Shown here piece by piece: positions 8,434 to 17,441 of a stretch of DNA of 45,868 bases. Both the position numbers and the translations under genes were made by a program. This stretch comes from Lachnospiraceae bacterium (GTDB lineage: Bacteria > Bacillota > Clostridia > Lachnospirales > Lachnospiraceae), in NCBI GenBank assembly GCA_017621075.1, contig JAGATV010000026.1, positions 1-45,868 on the forward strand, read 5' to 3'. The notes beneath the pieces were generated by a model. It had not been told where the DNA came from, did not search any database, and was given only the letters and a program-made list of their open reading frames with translations. Every line of letters begins with the position of its first letter. The first letter of the stretch is position 1.

Positions 8434-8462
8434 TTGATTTCTTTTTCGGAATCGTATATATT
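8434..8462 (+). promoter_or_regulatory. Promoter of the SDR gene at 8540
   Basis: TTGATT (8434-8439), 17-bp spacer, TATATT (8457-8462). A start near 8469 places the dyad GGAGTAATACTCC (8474-8486) just inside the transcript, where it could act as an operator. The same dyad directly follows a TTGACA (8468-8473), the arrangement of MerR-controlled promoters, but no good -10 stands 19 bp beyond it. Confidence 0.65.
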
Positions 8463-8539
8463 ATTAATTGACAGGAGTAATACTCCATTTATGTCAGAGT
8501 GCGAGATGGTACTTAATATAGGATCAAGGAGGTTTCATC

Positions 8540-9343
8540 ATGGACAGATTGAAGGACAAGGTCGCTATTGTTACCGGCTCCACCAGTGGGATCGGAGTGG
8601 GCATTGCCAGACTGTATGCCGCAGAAGGGGCTAAAGTAGTGATATGTGGACGCAGGCAGGAAAAAGGACAGGCTGTGGTAGACAGTATCATGGCAGAGGG
8701 AGGAGAAGCATCCTACCACTTTATGGATATCACGGATACGGACAGCGTTGAGAAGCTGATGGCTGACACCGCAGAGAAATATGGCAAGATCGATATCCTG
8801 GTAAATAATGCGGCCAATATAGGATTGAAAGACGGACGTGTGGACGAGCTGACCTTGGAAATGTGGGATAAGGTATTCCAGAGTGATGTGCGCGGTACTT
8901 TTTATGCTACCAAATGTGTACTTCCGTACCTGCAGAAAAATGAGGCAGGCGGTTCCATTATCAATATTGGTTCCATGGCTTCCTGCGGAGGGGATCTTGG
9001 CTCTACAGCCTATGCCTGTGCAAAGGCCGGTGTAAATATGCTGACACAGTATACAGCACTGCAGTATGGAAAAAATAATATCCGATGCAACTGTGTGCGT
9101 CCGGGACTGATCGTCACTCCGGAAAATGAAGCCCATGTACCTCAGGCACTGAAGGATGTTTTCCTCAGCAATATCATGGTTAACCGCTATGGCTGCCCGG
9201 AGGATATCGGACATATGTGTGTATATCTCGCATCTGATGAAAGCGCTTATGTAAGCGGACAGATCATCAATGTGGATGGCGGACTGAATTCTCATGTGTC
9301 TACGGTTGCACAGTTTAGGGAGTTGAATTCCCGTACCTGGTAA
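8540..9343 (+). CDS. Short-chain dehydrogenase/reductase
   Basis: Cytoplasmic NAD(P)-dependent oxidoreductase of the classical SDR family, 267 aa. Cofactor motif TGSTSGIG (residues 13-20), NNAA of the Rossmann fold, and the catalytic YACAK with Tyr158 and Lys162; VDGG near the end is typical. The C-terminal tail LNSHVSTVAQFRELNSRTW extends past the usual FabG end. RBS CAAGGAGG is strong. The gene stands alone with its own promoter and shares a bidirectional terminator with the kinase gene. Substrate is unknown: FabG-like, sugar-alcohol and hydroxysteroid dehydrogenases all have this pattern and sequence alone does not choose. Confidence 0.85.
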   Translation: MDRLKDKVAIVTGSTSGIGVGIARLYAAEGAKVVICGRRQEKGQAVVDSIMAEGGEASYHFMDITDTDSVEKLMADTAEKYGKIDILVNNAANIGLKDGRVDELTLEMWDKVFQSDVRGTFYATKCVLPYLQKNEAGGSIINIGSMASCGGDLGSTAYACAKAGVNMLTQYTALQYGKNNIRCNCVRPGLIVTPENEAHVPQALKDVFLSNIMVNRYGCPEDIGHMCVYLASDESAYVSGQIINVDGGLNSHVSTVAQFRELNSRTW

Positions 9344-9360
9344 GAGGACGTCGACCTGTA

Positions 9361-9395
9361 AAAACAGCACCACGCTTTAGTCGTGGTGCTGTTTT
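9361..9395. terminator. Bidirectional terminator between SDR and hybrid kinase
   Basis: Perfect 14-bp stem AAAACAGCACCACG/CGTGGTGCTGTTTT (9361-9374 and 9382-9395) with a 7-base loop. It ends the plus-strand SDR transcript and the minus-strand kinase transcript. The kinase stop codon (9377-9379) lies in the loop, so the last kinase codons form one arm. Confidence 0.9.
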
Positions 9396-12235
9396 AATAA
9401 TGCGTTGATATCATCTATGGCCAGATCTTCCATAAGGGTTGCAATCTGCGAAAACAGCTTCTCATACTCTTCGGAGAATTGATATTTCTTTGTCTCTTCC
9501 AGGATCTCAAATACTTTTCCAAAGTTAAATTCTTCAATACAGTGTTCCAAGTGGTGGATTACCTGGCGTGCCATATGGGCATCCATTACTTCGGAAGGGG
9601 TATCTTCGGCATCGGAAGATAACAGCTCGTAATGGGTGAGAACCGTTTCCAGACGGGCCAGAAGATTTCTATATTGCTCCTGAAATTCCTGCAGGTGTTC
9701 GTCTATATAAGAAAGATTGCCTGCTCTGCCCTGTTCCTCCTGCATCCGTGCGGCATTGGAAATATCTGTGGCGCCGATATTCAGGGAGGTACTCTTCATG
9801 GAGTGGATCTTTATGATATAGTGTTCGTAATTTTTTTCTTTCCAGGAATTTTCCAGTTCTGCCAACTGCTTTGCCCCATATTCGTAGGTGATCTTCAGTA
9901 TTTCCAGGTAGTCCGGGATGTTTCCGCCACAATTTTTGATCCCGCTCTCAACGTCAATGCCCGGAAGGGAATCTTTCAAAAAGGAAATATCAGTGTTGGG
10001 TCTTTCCGAAGTTTCATAAGTAATCTTGTCATTGGGAACATATTTTAAGAACAATCGCTCCAGTTGCGGAATGTTCAGCGGCTTGCCCAAATATTCATCA
10101 AAGCCCTTCCGGATCAGATTTTCCCTTGTCCCTTTGATGGCATCCGCTGTCAGGACGATGATCTTGCAGGCACCGCCGGGGGCATAGTGGGAATTGATGG
10201 TCCGTATCTCCTTCATTGCCTCAACGCCATCGATCCCGGGCATCATCTGGTCCATGAAAACAAAAGCATAATTTTGGGAGCGGCACAGACGGATGGCGTC
10301 CGCTGCACAGGAAGCGGTATCCGTGATCAGTCCGTAATAGCTTAAGATACCGTAGGCAACCCGCAGATTGACCGGATTGTCGTCTACCACAAGCACTCGA
10401 AGACCATGAATCTTCATATCGGAAATGCTGCTGCTGTTCAGGGAGGCAAATTTGGTACTGTAATCTTCCCCAATGGGAGTGGCGTCGATGATCTCCTGAT
10501 CCAGGGTCACGGTGAAGGTGGAGCCTTTTTGATAAGTGCTTTCCACCTTGACGTCACCGCCCATCAGCTTGACATATCCGTTGGCAATGGCAAGACCCAG
10601 TCCGGTTCCTTCTATTTCCCGGTTGGCTTTCTTATCTAAGCGCGAGAAACTCTGGAACAGATTTTGCAGGTCCTTTTCCCGGATGCCGATGCCCGTGTCA
10701 CTGATCTTGAATTCCAGCGTGATATATTTATCCGTCTGTTTCAGAACGGATGCGGTAAAGGAAATGCTTCCTTTCTGGGTATATTTTACGGCGTTGTTCA
10801 GGATGTTGATGAGTACGCTGCGCAGACGGATCTTGTCTCCATATAAGGAAGTGGGGATATTTTTGTCCACTTCTGTCCGGAAAGCCAGATTCTTTTTGGC
10901 CGCCTGCGGGGAAATGATCAGGAAAATGTCATTTAAGAGTCCGGAGGTAAAATAGGTATCCAATACCAGCTCCATCTTACCGGATTCAATCTTGGAAATA
11001 TCCAGGATATCGTTGATGGTGGCCAAAAGGTTGTGGGACGACCACTTGATGTCTTCCACATGCTTGCGCACCTCGTCGTTGATATCCATTTTTAAGATCA
11101 GCTCGGAAAAGCCTACAATGACGTTCATGGGGGTGCGGATCTCATGGGACATATTGGCTAAGAAAATACTTTTGGCCTGATTGGCATGTTCTGCTTCCCG
11201 GATGGCTTCTTCCAGTTTCTTCATGGACTTCATGTGTTCGGAGAGGTCTGTGACGATGATGATATAGCCGATGATATCTTTGTAATCATCATAGATCTTG
11301 TTGATGGAAAGGCTGCAGTACAGGTCATTGTGGCAGCAAACGGCATCTACATCCTGTGATTTGCCCTCGAAGGTAAAGATATCTTCCTGCTGGGAGCGGA
11401 ACAGGGAAGAAATGCCTGTAATATCAAAATTATCCTTATTGACCCCAAGAAAAGAAAAGGCAGTATCGTTCAAAATCTGCAGCTTTTGCCTGGAATCATA
11501 CACCAGTACGGGTACGGTGAGGGAATAGTAAATAAATTCGGACATATTGCTGATATTGATACGGGAGTGGTTGACAAAGACGATGCTGTGGTACATGACT
11601 GCAAGACCGATGAACTGGGCCATGGAACTTCCCGGGACGGCGGTCATGCCGATGATAGGCAAGATGGTGTCGAACAGCATTCCCAACACGATCACGAACT
11701 CTGCCAAAAGCAGTTTTTTGCCAAGTACTTTTAATCGTTGTGTGGGGGAATAGCGCAGCATATAAACGACGACAAAGAGGATATTCAAAGCTGTTATTAC
11801 TGTATATGCAATATACAGATTGTTCCAGATCCCTGGATGAAAGGAATAGGACATGCCGATGTCACTTGGCTGGTAAGTCACCTGTTCTTTTTGGATGACG
11901 GCAAAATAAAGCGGAATGCCCAAATAAGAAAAGCCCTCGATCACATAGCGGTAGATTTTGGGAATGCCGGAAAGATAGCAGACCAACAGTTGGGCTGTGA
12001 TCAGATAACCGAAGGTACCCACCATTCCCAGAGCACGCCATGCGTAAGCCTGATCCGGCACAGTCTGTATGAACACTCCGAAAAAGCCCAGGCTCCAGAC
12101 GGCGCTGGAGAGACAAAAGATGGTAAAAAGGCGGTTTTCTATGTATTTCCAACTGTTTTTTCTGGAAAAGTCAAATGAGAAATAAAGTGCCAGTACAAAA
12201 CATGCAAACAGGATCTGGGAAATAAGAAATTTCAT
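9377..12235 (-). CDS. 7TM hybrid sensor histidine kinase (PAS-HisKA-HATPase-REC-HPt)
   Basis: A 952-aa membrane hybrid kinase. About seven hydrophobic helices fill residues 1-225, matching the 7TM sensory N-terminus of some Firmicute kinases. A PAS-like region follows (about 230-330), then a short coiled coil, HisKA with FLANMSHEIRTPMN (phosphoacceptor His364), HATPase_c with NILNNAVKYT and GTGLGLAIANGYV, a receiver domain LRVLVVDDNPVN with Asp662 in FMDQMMPGIDG, and a C-terminal HPt domain with His811 in KIHSMKSTS. All phosphorelay residues are present. It overlaps the upstream dual-receiver gene by 4 bp, so the HPt may pass phosphate to that protein. The signal sensed is unknown. Confidence 0.93.
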   Translation of the reverse strand: MKFLISQILFACFVLALYFSFDFSRKNSWKYIENRLFTIFCLSSAVWSLGFFGVFIQTVPDQAYAWRALGMVGTFGYLITAQLLVCYLSGIPKIYRYVIEGFSYLGIPLYFAVIQKEQVTYQPSDIGMSYSFHPGIWNNLYIAYTVITALNILFVVVYMLRYSPTQRLKVLGKKLLLAEFVIVLGMLFDTILPIIGMTAVPGSSMAQFIGLAVMYHSIVFVNHSRINISNMSEFIYYSLTVPVLVYDSRQKLQILNDTAFSFLGVNKDNFDITGISSLFRSQQEDIFTFEGKSQDVDAVCCHNDLYCSLSINKIYDDYKDIIGYIIIVTDLSEHMKSMKKLEEAIREAEHANQAKSIFLANMSHEIRTPMNVIVGFSELILKMDINDEVRKHVEDIKWSSHNLLATINDILDISKIESGKMELVLDTYFTSGLLNDIFLIISPQAAKKNLAFRTEVDKNIPTSLYGDKIRLRSVLINILNNAVKYTQKGSISFTASVLKQTDKYITLEFKISDTGIGIREKDLQNLFQSFSRLDKKANREIEGTGLGLAIANGYVKLMGGDVKVESTYQKGSTFTVTLDQEIIDATPIGEDYSTKFASLNSSSISDMKIHGLRVLVVDDNPVNLRVAYGILSYYGLITDTASCAADAIRLCRSQNYAFVFMDQMMPGIDGVEAMKEIRTINSHYAPGGACKIIVLTADAIKGTRENLIRKGFDEYLGKPLNIPQLERLFLKYVPNDKITYETSERPNTDISFLKDSLPGIDVESGIKNCGGNIPDYLEILKITYEYGAKQLAELENSWKEKNYEHYIIKIHSMKSTSLNIGATDISNAARMQEEQGRAGNLSYIDEHLQEFQEQYRNLLARLETVLTHYELLSSDAEDTPSEVMDAHMARQVIHHLEHCIEEFNFGKVFEILEETKKYQFSEEYEKLFSQIATLMEDLAIDDINALLKQHHD

Positions 12236-13005
12236 AGATCGATTTCTCCTCTGTGATTTAATGCATTCTCTATATTCTCGATCAGGACTTCCCTGGTGAC
12301 GGGCTTTGCAAGGTAGGCCACAGGCTTATAAGGATAACAGTCCTGTAAGGCCTTGCGGTTTAGGGCACCGGACAGGAGAATGATGGGAATCTGTCTTTCA
12401 CGGTGGGATTTCTGTATCATGTTCATGACATTGGCCCCATTGTACAAAGGCATCTGATAGTCCAGTATGATCACATCGGGGGTATGCTTCAGAAGATAAG
12501 TCAGTGCCAGCTTGGCGGAGTTGATCATAATGACATTGTAGGAATCCTGTAAAACGCTGTTCAACTGTTTTAAGTAGGACATATCGTCATCGATCATGAG
12601 GACAGTCTTCAAATGTTCCGTTGTCTCCCGGACCTGATATACTTCATTGATCTTATTGACAAGGGTCTCTTTGCTGACAGGCTTGACCAGATAACCGTCC
12701 ACACCCATGATGCCGAAGTTGAATATGGTCTGCCGGTCTTTCTTGCCGGTGACAAGGATCACGGGAACATTGATGCACTCCTCCACCTTGCGCAGTTGTT
12801 CCAGGGTCACAAAACCGTCCATGATAGGCATCTCTACATCCAGAAGAATGATGTCTACAGGGTGCTGCTGCACAAAACTCAAAGCCTGTCGTCCCCCAAG
12901 CACGGTAGATACATGAGCAACATCCCGAAGGTACAGGCGCATGGTCTCTAAAGTTTCCGCATCATCATCTATGACCAGTATGTTTGGCAGCATATTTGGC
13001 AGCAT
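12232..13005 (-). CDS. Dual-receiver response regulator without output domain
   Basis: 257 aa made of two CheY-like receivers in tandem. The first has acidic pocket DDD (13-15), phosphoacceptor Asp56 in LLDVEMP and Lys108 in LVKPV; the second has DDD (139-141), Asp182 in ILDYQMP and a Lys in LAKPV. There is no DNA-binding, GGDEF or other effector domain, so it probably acts by protein contact or as a phosphate sink in the relay with the hybrid kinase, whose start overlaps its stop (ATGA). The N-terminus repeats itself (MLPNMLPN), leaving ATGs at 13005 and 12993; RBS GAGGGA favours 13005. Confidence 0.93.
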   Translation of the reverse strand: MLPNMLPNILVIDDDAETLETMRLYLRDVAHVSTVLGGRQALSFVQQHPVDIILLDVEMPIMDGFVTLEQLRKVEECINVPVILVTGKKDRQTIFNFGIMGVDGYLVKPVSKETLVNKINEVYQVRETTEHLKTVLMIDDDMSYLKQLNSVLQDSYNVIMINSAKLALTYLLKHTPDVIILDYQMPLYNGANVMNMIQKSHRERQIPIILLSGALNRKALQDCYPYKPVAYLAKPVTREVLIENIENALNHRGEIDL

Positions 13006-13043
13006 GTTTCGATCCCTCTTCTCATTCGTAAAAAGATAATATT

Positions 13044-13072
13044 ATTATAACATATCCGGTCTGTGCTATCAA
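13044..13072 (-). promoter_or_regulatory. Promoter of the receiver-kinase operon
   Basis: On the minus strand TTGATA (13072-13067), 17-bp spacer, perfect TATAAT (13049-13044), 38 bp before the start codon. It is divergent from the GGDEF promoter in the same 160-bp gap. Confidence 0.8.
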
Positions 13073-13097
13073 GGGGAGGGCCCGGTGCAATATTTGG

Positions 13098-13126
13098 TTG
13101 ATGCGGGGGCGCAATAATGATATAAT
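13098..13126 (+). promoter_or_regulatory. Promoter of the first GGDEF gene
   Basis: TTGATG (13098-13103), 17-bp spacer, perfect TATAAT (13121-13126). Divergent to the receiver-kinase promoter. Confidence 0.75.
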
Positions 13127-13165
13127 ATAAAAAACACAAAAGAAAAGATGTCCCTTGGGAGGATT

Positions 13166-14977
13166 ATGAATATTACAGAATACTTGACCGATGATGTCAA
13201 AGCAGAGGTTTATAATGCAAGAATGATGTTAAAGCAGGACTACAGCATCATGAATGCCGATGAAGCAGTCTACAAGTATGTAGGCATGAATTCCGTGCGT
13301 CCGTTTACGGCGATCATACATCCGGAGGATCTGGAGAGTTTTTATGAAGCTGTGGGAAAGCTGGATCAGGGGATACAGCATCTTCTTGTCAGGCTGATGG
13401 CAGACAATGGGCATTACAGGAGTATGTATGCTGTCATGCAGCATTATGTAAGGAAGCCTGATGGGGAGCGCTGCATCGGCATGGAACTGCTGGATGTCAT
13501 GCAGGTCCACGACAAATATGACCAGATGCAGTCCTGTCTGCAGAAATACAGGAAGTTCATGACCCTGAGTACGGATATCTATTTTGAGTACTTTTATGAG
13601 GAACGGATCGTCAATATCTATGAGTACGTCAATGGTCTGGCTGAAGTACTGCTGAGCAAAAAGATTGATGAACTCTACGAGAAGATCTGTCAAAGTGGGG
13701 AATATTCAGACAGGCAGAGGCAGGAGTTTACTGTGCTGTACGACAGCCTGACCAAAGCTGCAGACAATATAGAACTTAAGATAGACGGAGCCCTGTTTGG
13801 CATGGGAAATTGCCGCCTGAAACTGAAGGGCGGGATTCTCTATTGCGAAGACCGCAAGATCATGATGGTGGCGTTAATGAACAGGCTGGATACCGCAGAA
13901 GCGGCAGAAGATGAAAAGTATTATACCCAGAGCTATGCCATCGATGCAGCTACCAGCGTATATAATAAGCGCGCCATCAGCGAACTGGCGGTGGATGTGG
14001 TGGCAGAGGCCGGGGAAAACAGGCTCTATGTGATCATGATGGATCTAGATGATTTCAAGCTGTTGAACGATACTTACGGACATCTGGCAGGGGATGAGAT
14101 CCTGGCCAAGGTCGCAGAGATCATAAAGAGCATCATTGGACCCCGGGGCTATGTGGGCAGATTCGGCGGTGATGAGTTCTTTGTGATCACGGACAGAGTT
14201 AAGACTGACGAGGAACTGACATATGCTTTGAAGACCATCCGCAAGCATATCGCATGGAACTGCCGGAAGATCATACCGGATATGATCATCACTACCTCCA
14301 TCGGTATCGCCAAATATCCGGAGGATGGAAGAACTTATGAAGAATTGTTCAAGATTGCGGATAAGTGCCTGTATATCGCGAAGGCGAAAGGTAAGAACCG
14401 TTTTATCCTGTATGATCCCAAGGTGCACAAAGACGTGGAGATGAGCGATACCCCGGGGCGTTTCGGCACTGCCGGACTGGTGGGGGACAGTTATCAGATC
14501 TGTACCGCTGCATGCAAGGTCATAACGGCCGTCCGAAAGGATGGTATCCCGGGACTGGGGGACAATCTGGACAATATCAGGAGACTCTTTGACTTAGATG
14601 GGATCACCATTTATGTGGGGCAGGATTATCTCAGAGCATATACCTCAGGAAAATACGACAACCCTTTGGCAAAGGCAGATTTCTTAAAGTCGCCTCAGGT
14701 GGACAGCTTTTTTGATGAGAACGGGGTGTTCTGTGTCAATAAGATACTGACCGTTCGGGAGAGATGTCCGGAAGTCTATGATGCGCTGACCTCTCAGGGG
14801 GATTCCGGCTTTATCATGGTGCGTTCCCTTCTTTTGGAACAGGGGGCTGAGCCGGTTGCCATTGCTTTTGAGATCTTTGGGCGCAAACGCAAATGGTCCG
14901 ATAACGAAAAGGCGATGTTGATGATGATCGCCAGGACCATTATGGAAATCCTGACAGGAAATCGGGACGGGCGATAA
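13166..14977 (+). CDS. Diguanylate cyclase (PAS-GGDEF plus C-terminal sensor-like region)
   Basis: Predicted to make c-di-GMP from two GTP. 603 aa from the ATG at 13166: a PAS-like N-terminus (PFTAIIHPEDLESFYEAV), a second mixed region with LFGMGNCRLKLKGG, a GGDEF domain with intact active site GRFGGDEFFV (334-338), and a C-terminal GAF-like region (~460-600). The inhibitory RxxD site that should lie five residues before GGDEF is absent (PRGYVG instead). No signal peptide or membrane helix is seen, so it is cytoplasmic. The start is uncertain: GGGAGG is only 3 nt from 13166, while ATG 13148 has no clear RBS. A paralogue of the same layout lies at 38948. Confidence 0.88.
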   Translation: MNITEYLTDDVKAEVYNARMMLKQDYSIMNADEAVYKYVGMNSVRPFTAIIHPEDLESFYEAVGKLDQGIQHLLVRLMADNGHYRSMYAVMQHYVRKPDGERCIGMELLDVMQVHDKYDQMQSCLQKYRKFMTLSTDIYFEYFYEERIVNIYEYVNGLAEVLLSKKIDELYEKICQSGEYSDRQRQEFTVLYDSLTKAADNIELKIDGALFGMGNCRLKLKGGILYCEDRKIMMVALMNRLDTAEAAEDEKYYTQSYAIDAATSVYNKRAISELAVDVVAEAGENRLYVIMMDLDDFKLLNDTYGHLAGDEILAKVAEIIKSIIGPRGYVGRFGGDEFFVITDRVKTDEELTYALKTIRKHIAWNCRKIIPDMIITTSIGIAKYPEDGRTYEELFKIADKCLYIAKAKGKNRFILYDPKVHKDVEMSDTPGRFGTAGLVGDSYQICTAACKVITAVRKDGIPGLGDNLDNIRRLFDLDGITIYVGQDYLRAYTSGKYDNPLAKADFLKSPQVDSFFDENGVFCVNKILTVRERCPEVYDALTSQGDSGFIMVRSLLLEQGAEPVAIAFEIFGRKRKWSDNEKAMLMMIARTIMEILTGNRDGR

Positions 14978-14984
14978 CCGATAG

Positions 14985-17219
14985 TCAGGAAAGAAACCGT
15001 TTCTGGTCCTGTAAGGACTGCTTGATCATGCCATACTCTTCATCGGATAGATGGAAGAGTGTGGCAATTTTTGCGTCCAGGACATCATACAGGATATCCA
15101 GGGTGGCCGGGTCCTGCTCCTTAATCAGCTGATCTACATAACCAATATATTTTTGCTGTTCTTCCCTTGAGATGACTGGAAGGACAATTTGTTCAATGTG
15201 TGAACGAAGTACCTTGACAGAACAAAACTGCTTTCTGAAAACAAACTGTGCCACGCGGGAATTCAGGATAGCCAGGACGTATTTCATATCCAGTGCAGCA
15301 ATGTGAGGGATCAGGAGATTGCAGCTGTTTAAGGACAGAGTCTGCCTGTCATCATAAGCAAATACAAGCTGATTGGAGATAAAGCGGTACAGCAGTTTCT
15401 CGGGAGCCCGGTAGTATTGGGCCGGTGCTGTCTGCTGGAAGGCATCAGGGTCAAAAACGATATAATTTTTGGCATTCCCTGCCTTGTACTTAAAGATGTC
15501 AGATCCCTTCAGGATCGGTTCATTTTCAGCCGTTTTGACAGAGGAAAGGAATTTTTTGTTGTTTCCTGTGACGATACCCAGCGCAAAGTCTGCATTGCCG
15601 GACAAAGTCGTGCCTGGGACATGACCAAGGATCTTTTTAAGGACCCTGTATTCGTCGTCTGTGGTCGTAAAGGAGAAACAGTCCGGGGACACGACTCGTT
15701 CTGTCCTGATGATAAAGGCCCCCTCATTGGTTTTTACCCGCATTCCCACACAGGAAAGGGGCTTGCCGGTATAAGTAAGCTGCAAGATGATACAGGGACA
15801 TTGTACGCCGTCAAAGGCGTTGCCCAGATATTCCAGGGTCTGTATGGAGGCAGTGTTCAGGATCAGCCTGCGTATGGGAGTATGTATCTGTACATTCAGA
15901 AATGCTTCCGGCAGTACAAAGGCGAGGGTGCCGTCTGCTTTCAACTGTCTGAGTGCCTGCTCCACAAATACATCATAGGATTCTGCGTTTTTGTTGACTG
16001 CTGATAAAAAATGGTTTTGCAGCCGGGATATTTCGCTTTCGGAAAATGCATAGCCCCATGGGGGATTGCCGATGATGACATCATATTTGGTCAAGGAAGG
16101 GGACAGTAAGTAATCTGTTTGTGTGATATGCCGGTACACGTCGGCCATATTGCAGGGGTGATACTTTAAAGCCATATTGATCCGGGCGAGCCTTACGCTG
16201 ACAGGATCGATATCATTGCCGTAGATATTTTCAAAGACACATTCCGGGGGAAGCTGCAACAAAAAGTTTCCGGTGCCGCAGCAGGGGTCCAGGATCTGTT
16301 TTCCGGCAAAACCGTTATCGGAAGCTTGTATGTCGGCTATGAGGCGCCGCACTACAGAGACCGGGGTATAATAAGTTCCGGCGGCCTTCCTTGCATCCAG
16401 GGCTTTGAGCGCAAGATACACAAGACCCAGGATATCTTCTCCGGGCTCATATCGGAACGAAATGCCAAAAGCATCCGGGTGTTCTCCTGCAAAAGTGGCG
16501 GCCTCTGCACCGGAGGCCTCAAGGAGGTCATCTATCAGCAGACTGTAATCTCCCAGGTCAAGCTGTCCGTTCAGATAATGACAAAGAAAGCAGGAGGGGA
16601 CGTTGTCAGAGATATCAGCAGGGGCCGGGATATTCTGATGCTGGCAGATCAACTGTATAGCACATTCTGAAAGGATCGCACAGATCTGTGGGGTGGACAG
16701 GGGCGTGGCATAAGTTTTCGCAGTGTCTGGAGCTTCTGCACTGTATGGTGTCAAGGCGTCAAGCACGGACTGTACGCTCTTAAGATTGGGGGACCCGGCA
16801 GACAGATAGGATCTGCTGATCACATTCCCACGCAGGAATCTCTTGTTGCGCCTGCTCTTTAAGGAAGGATTATTGCCTTCCCGGATCTCGTAGCACAGCG
16901 CTTCCACATCCTCCCTGTTGAATACCGGATGGCCGTCCATAATGTGGGAAGGACGGAGTTTTCCCAGCTTCAGCCAATTTCTTCCGGTAGCCTGAGAAAT
17001 GGAAAGTTCTTCGCAGCATTCTTTTAAGGAGAGCAGTCCGGGATCTTTGGGAGAAAAAGACATACGGCCATCGGCGGGTTTTTGGGCATCCTTTGGGATG
17101 AGCCAGACATCGCTGACCATTCTGGCATCCGGGATACGGCCGCTTTCGCAAAGCTTTTGGATGCGGCGTTCGGATATATGAAATTGTTCTGCGGCAGTTT
17201 TGACGGAGATATATTCCAT
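14985..17219 (-). CDS. N6-adenine DNA methyltransferase with two N-terminal HTH domains
   Basis: 744 aa from ATG 17219 (RBS AAGAGG five bases upstream; a GTG at 17225 is less likely). Residues ~1-50 are an excisionase/MerR-like helix-turn-helix (ISVKTAAEQFHISERRIQKL), residues ~65-115 a second one (LSLKECCEELSISQATGRNW). A helical region follows, then the methyltransferase core with SAM motif DPCCGTGNF (Asp311) and catalytic NPPW (385-388), and a C-terminal TaqI/Eco57I-like target-recognition region. The motif order I then IV fits the gamma class. No nuclease domain is seen and no restriction gene is nearby, so this is an orphan or regulatory methylase. Shares the gap 17220-17441 with the NSS transporter. 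Confidence 0.87.
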   Translation of the reverse strand: MEYISVKTAAEQFHISERRIQKLCESGRIPDARMVSDVWLIPKDAQKPADGRMSFSPKDPGLLSLKECCEELSISQATGRNWLKLGKLRPSHIMDGHPVFNREDVEALCYEIREGNNPSLKSRRNKRFLRGNVISRSYLSAGSPNLKSVQSVLDALTPYSAEAPDTAKTYATPLSTPQICAILSECAIQLICQHQNIPAPADISDNVPSCFLCHYLNGQLDLGDYSLLIDDLLEASGAEAATFAGEHPDAFGISFRYEPGEDILGLVYLALKALDARKAAGTYYTPVSVVRRLIADIQASDNGFAGKQILDPCCGTGNFLLQLPPECVFENIYGNDIDPVSVRLARINMALKYHPCNMADVYRHITQTDYLLSPSLTKYDVIIGNPPWGYAFSESEISRLQNHFLSAVNKNAESYDVFVEQALRQLKADGTLAFVLPEAFLNVQIHTPIRRLILNTASIQTLEYLGNAFDGVQCPCIILQLTYTGKPLSCVGMRVKTNEGAFIIRTERVVSPDCFSFTTTDDEYRVLKKILGHVPGTTLSGNADFALGIVTGNNKKFLSSVKTAENEPILKGSDIFKYKAGNAKNYIVFDPDAFQQTAPAQYYRAPEKLLYRFISNQLVFAYDDRQTLSLNSCNLLIPHIAALDMKYVLAILNSRVAQFVFRKQFCSVKVLRSHIEQIVLPVISREEQQKYIGYVDQLIKEQDPATLDILYDVLDAKIATLFHLSDEEYGMIKQSLQDQKRFLS

Positions 17220-17249
17220 GAGCACCTCTTTGAATAAATGATAATGAAA

Positions 17250-17278
17250 ATTATATGCGTATAAACGAATAAAGTCAA
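17250..17278 (-). promoter_or_regulatory. Promoter of the methyltransferase gene
   Basis: Minus strand TTGACT (17278-17273), 17-bp spacer, perfect TATAAT (17255-17250), 30 bp before the start. Confidence 0.8.
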
Positions 17279-17441
17279 TATTAATGATAAAATAGCAACG
17301 GGAAAGGTATTGATTGTGTATATGGCAATCTTGTGATAAAATAAGCGTATATGTGTATCATATTTCCAACAGATAACTTACCGGAAGAAGCGGTAAATAA
17401 AGAGAAAGGATCAGGAGGCGACAGCCACAGACAAAACAAAT

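Noticed and set aside
8540-9343. Hydroxysteroid dehydrogenase
   Set aside because: SDR motifs alone cannot separate bile-acid enzymes from other SDRs, and no bai-type or transporter genes adjoin it.
14985-17219. Restriction-modification or BREX/phage-defence system
   Set aside because: Only the methyltransferase is present; flanking genes are a cyclase and a sodium symporter, with no nuclease, PglZ, BrxC or specificity subunit.
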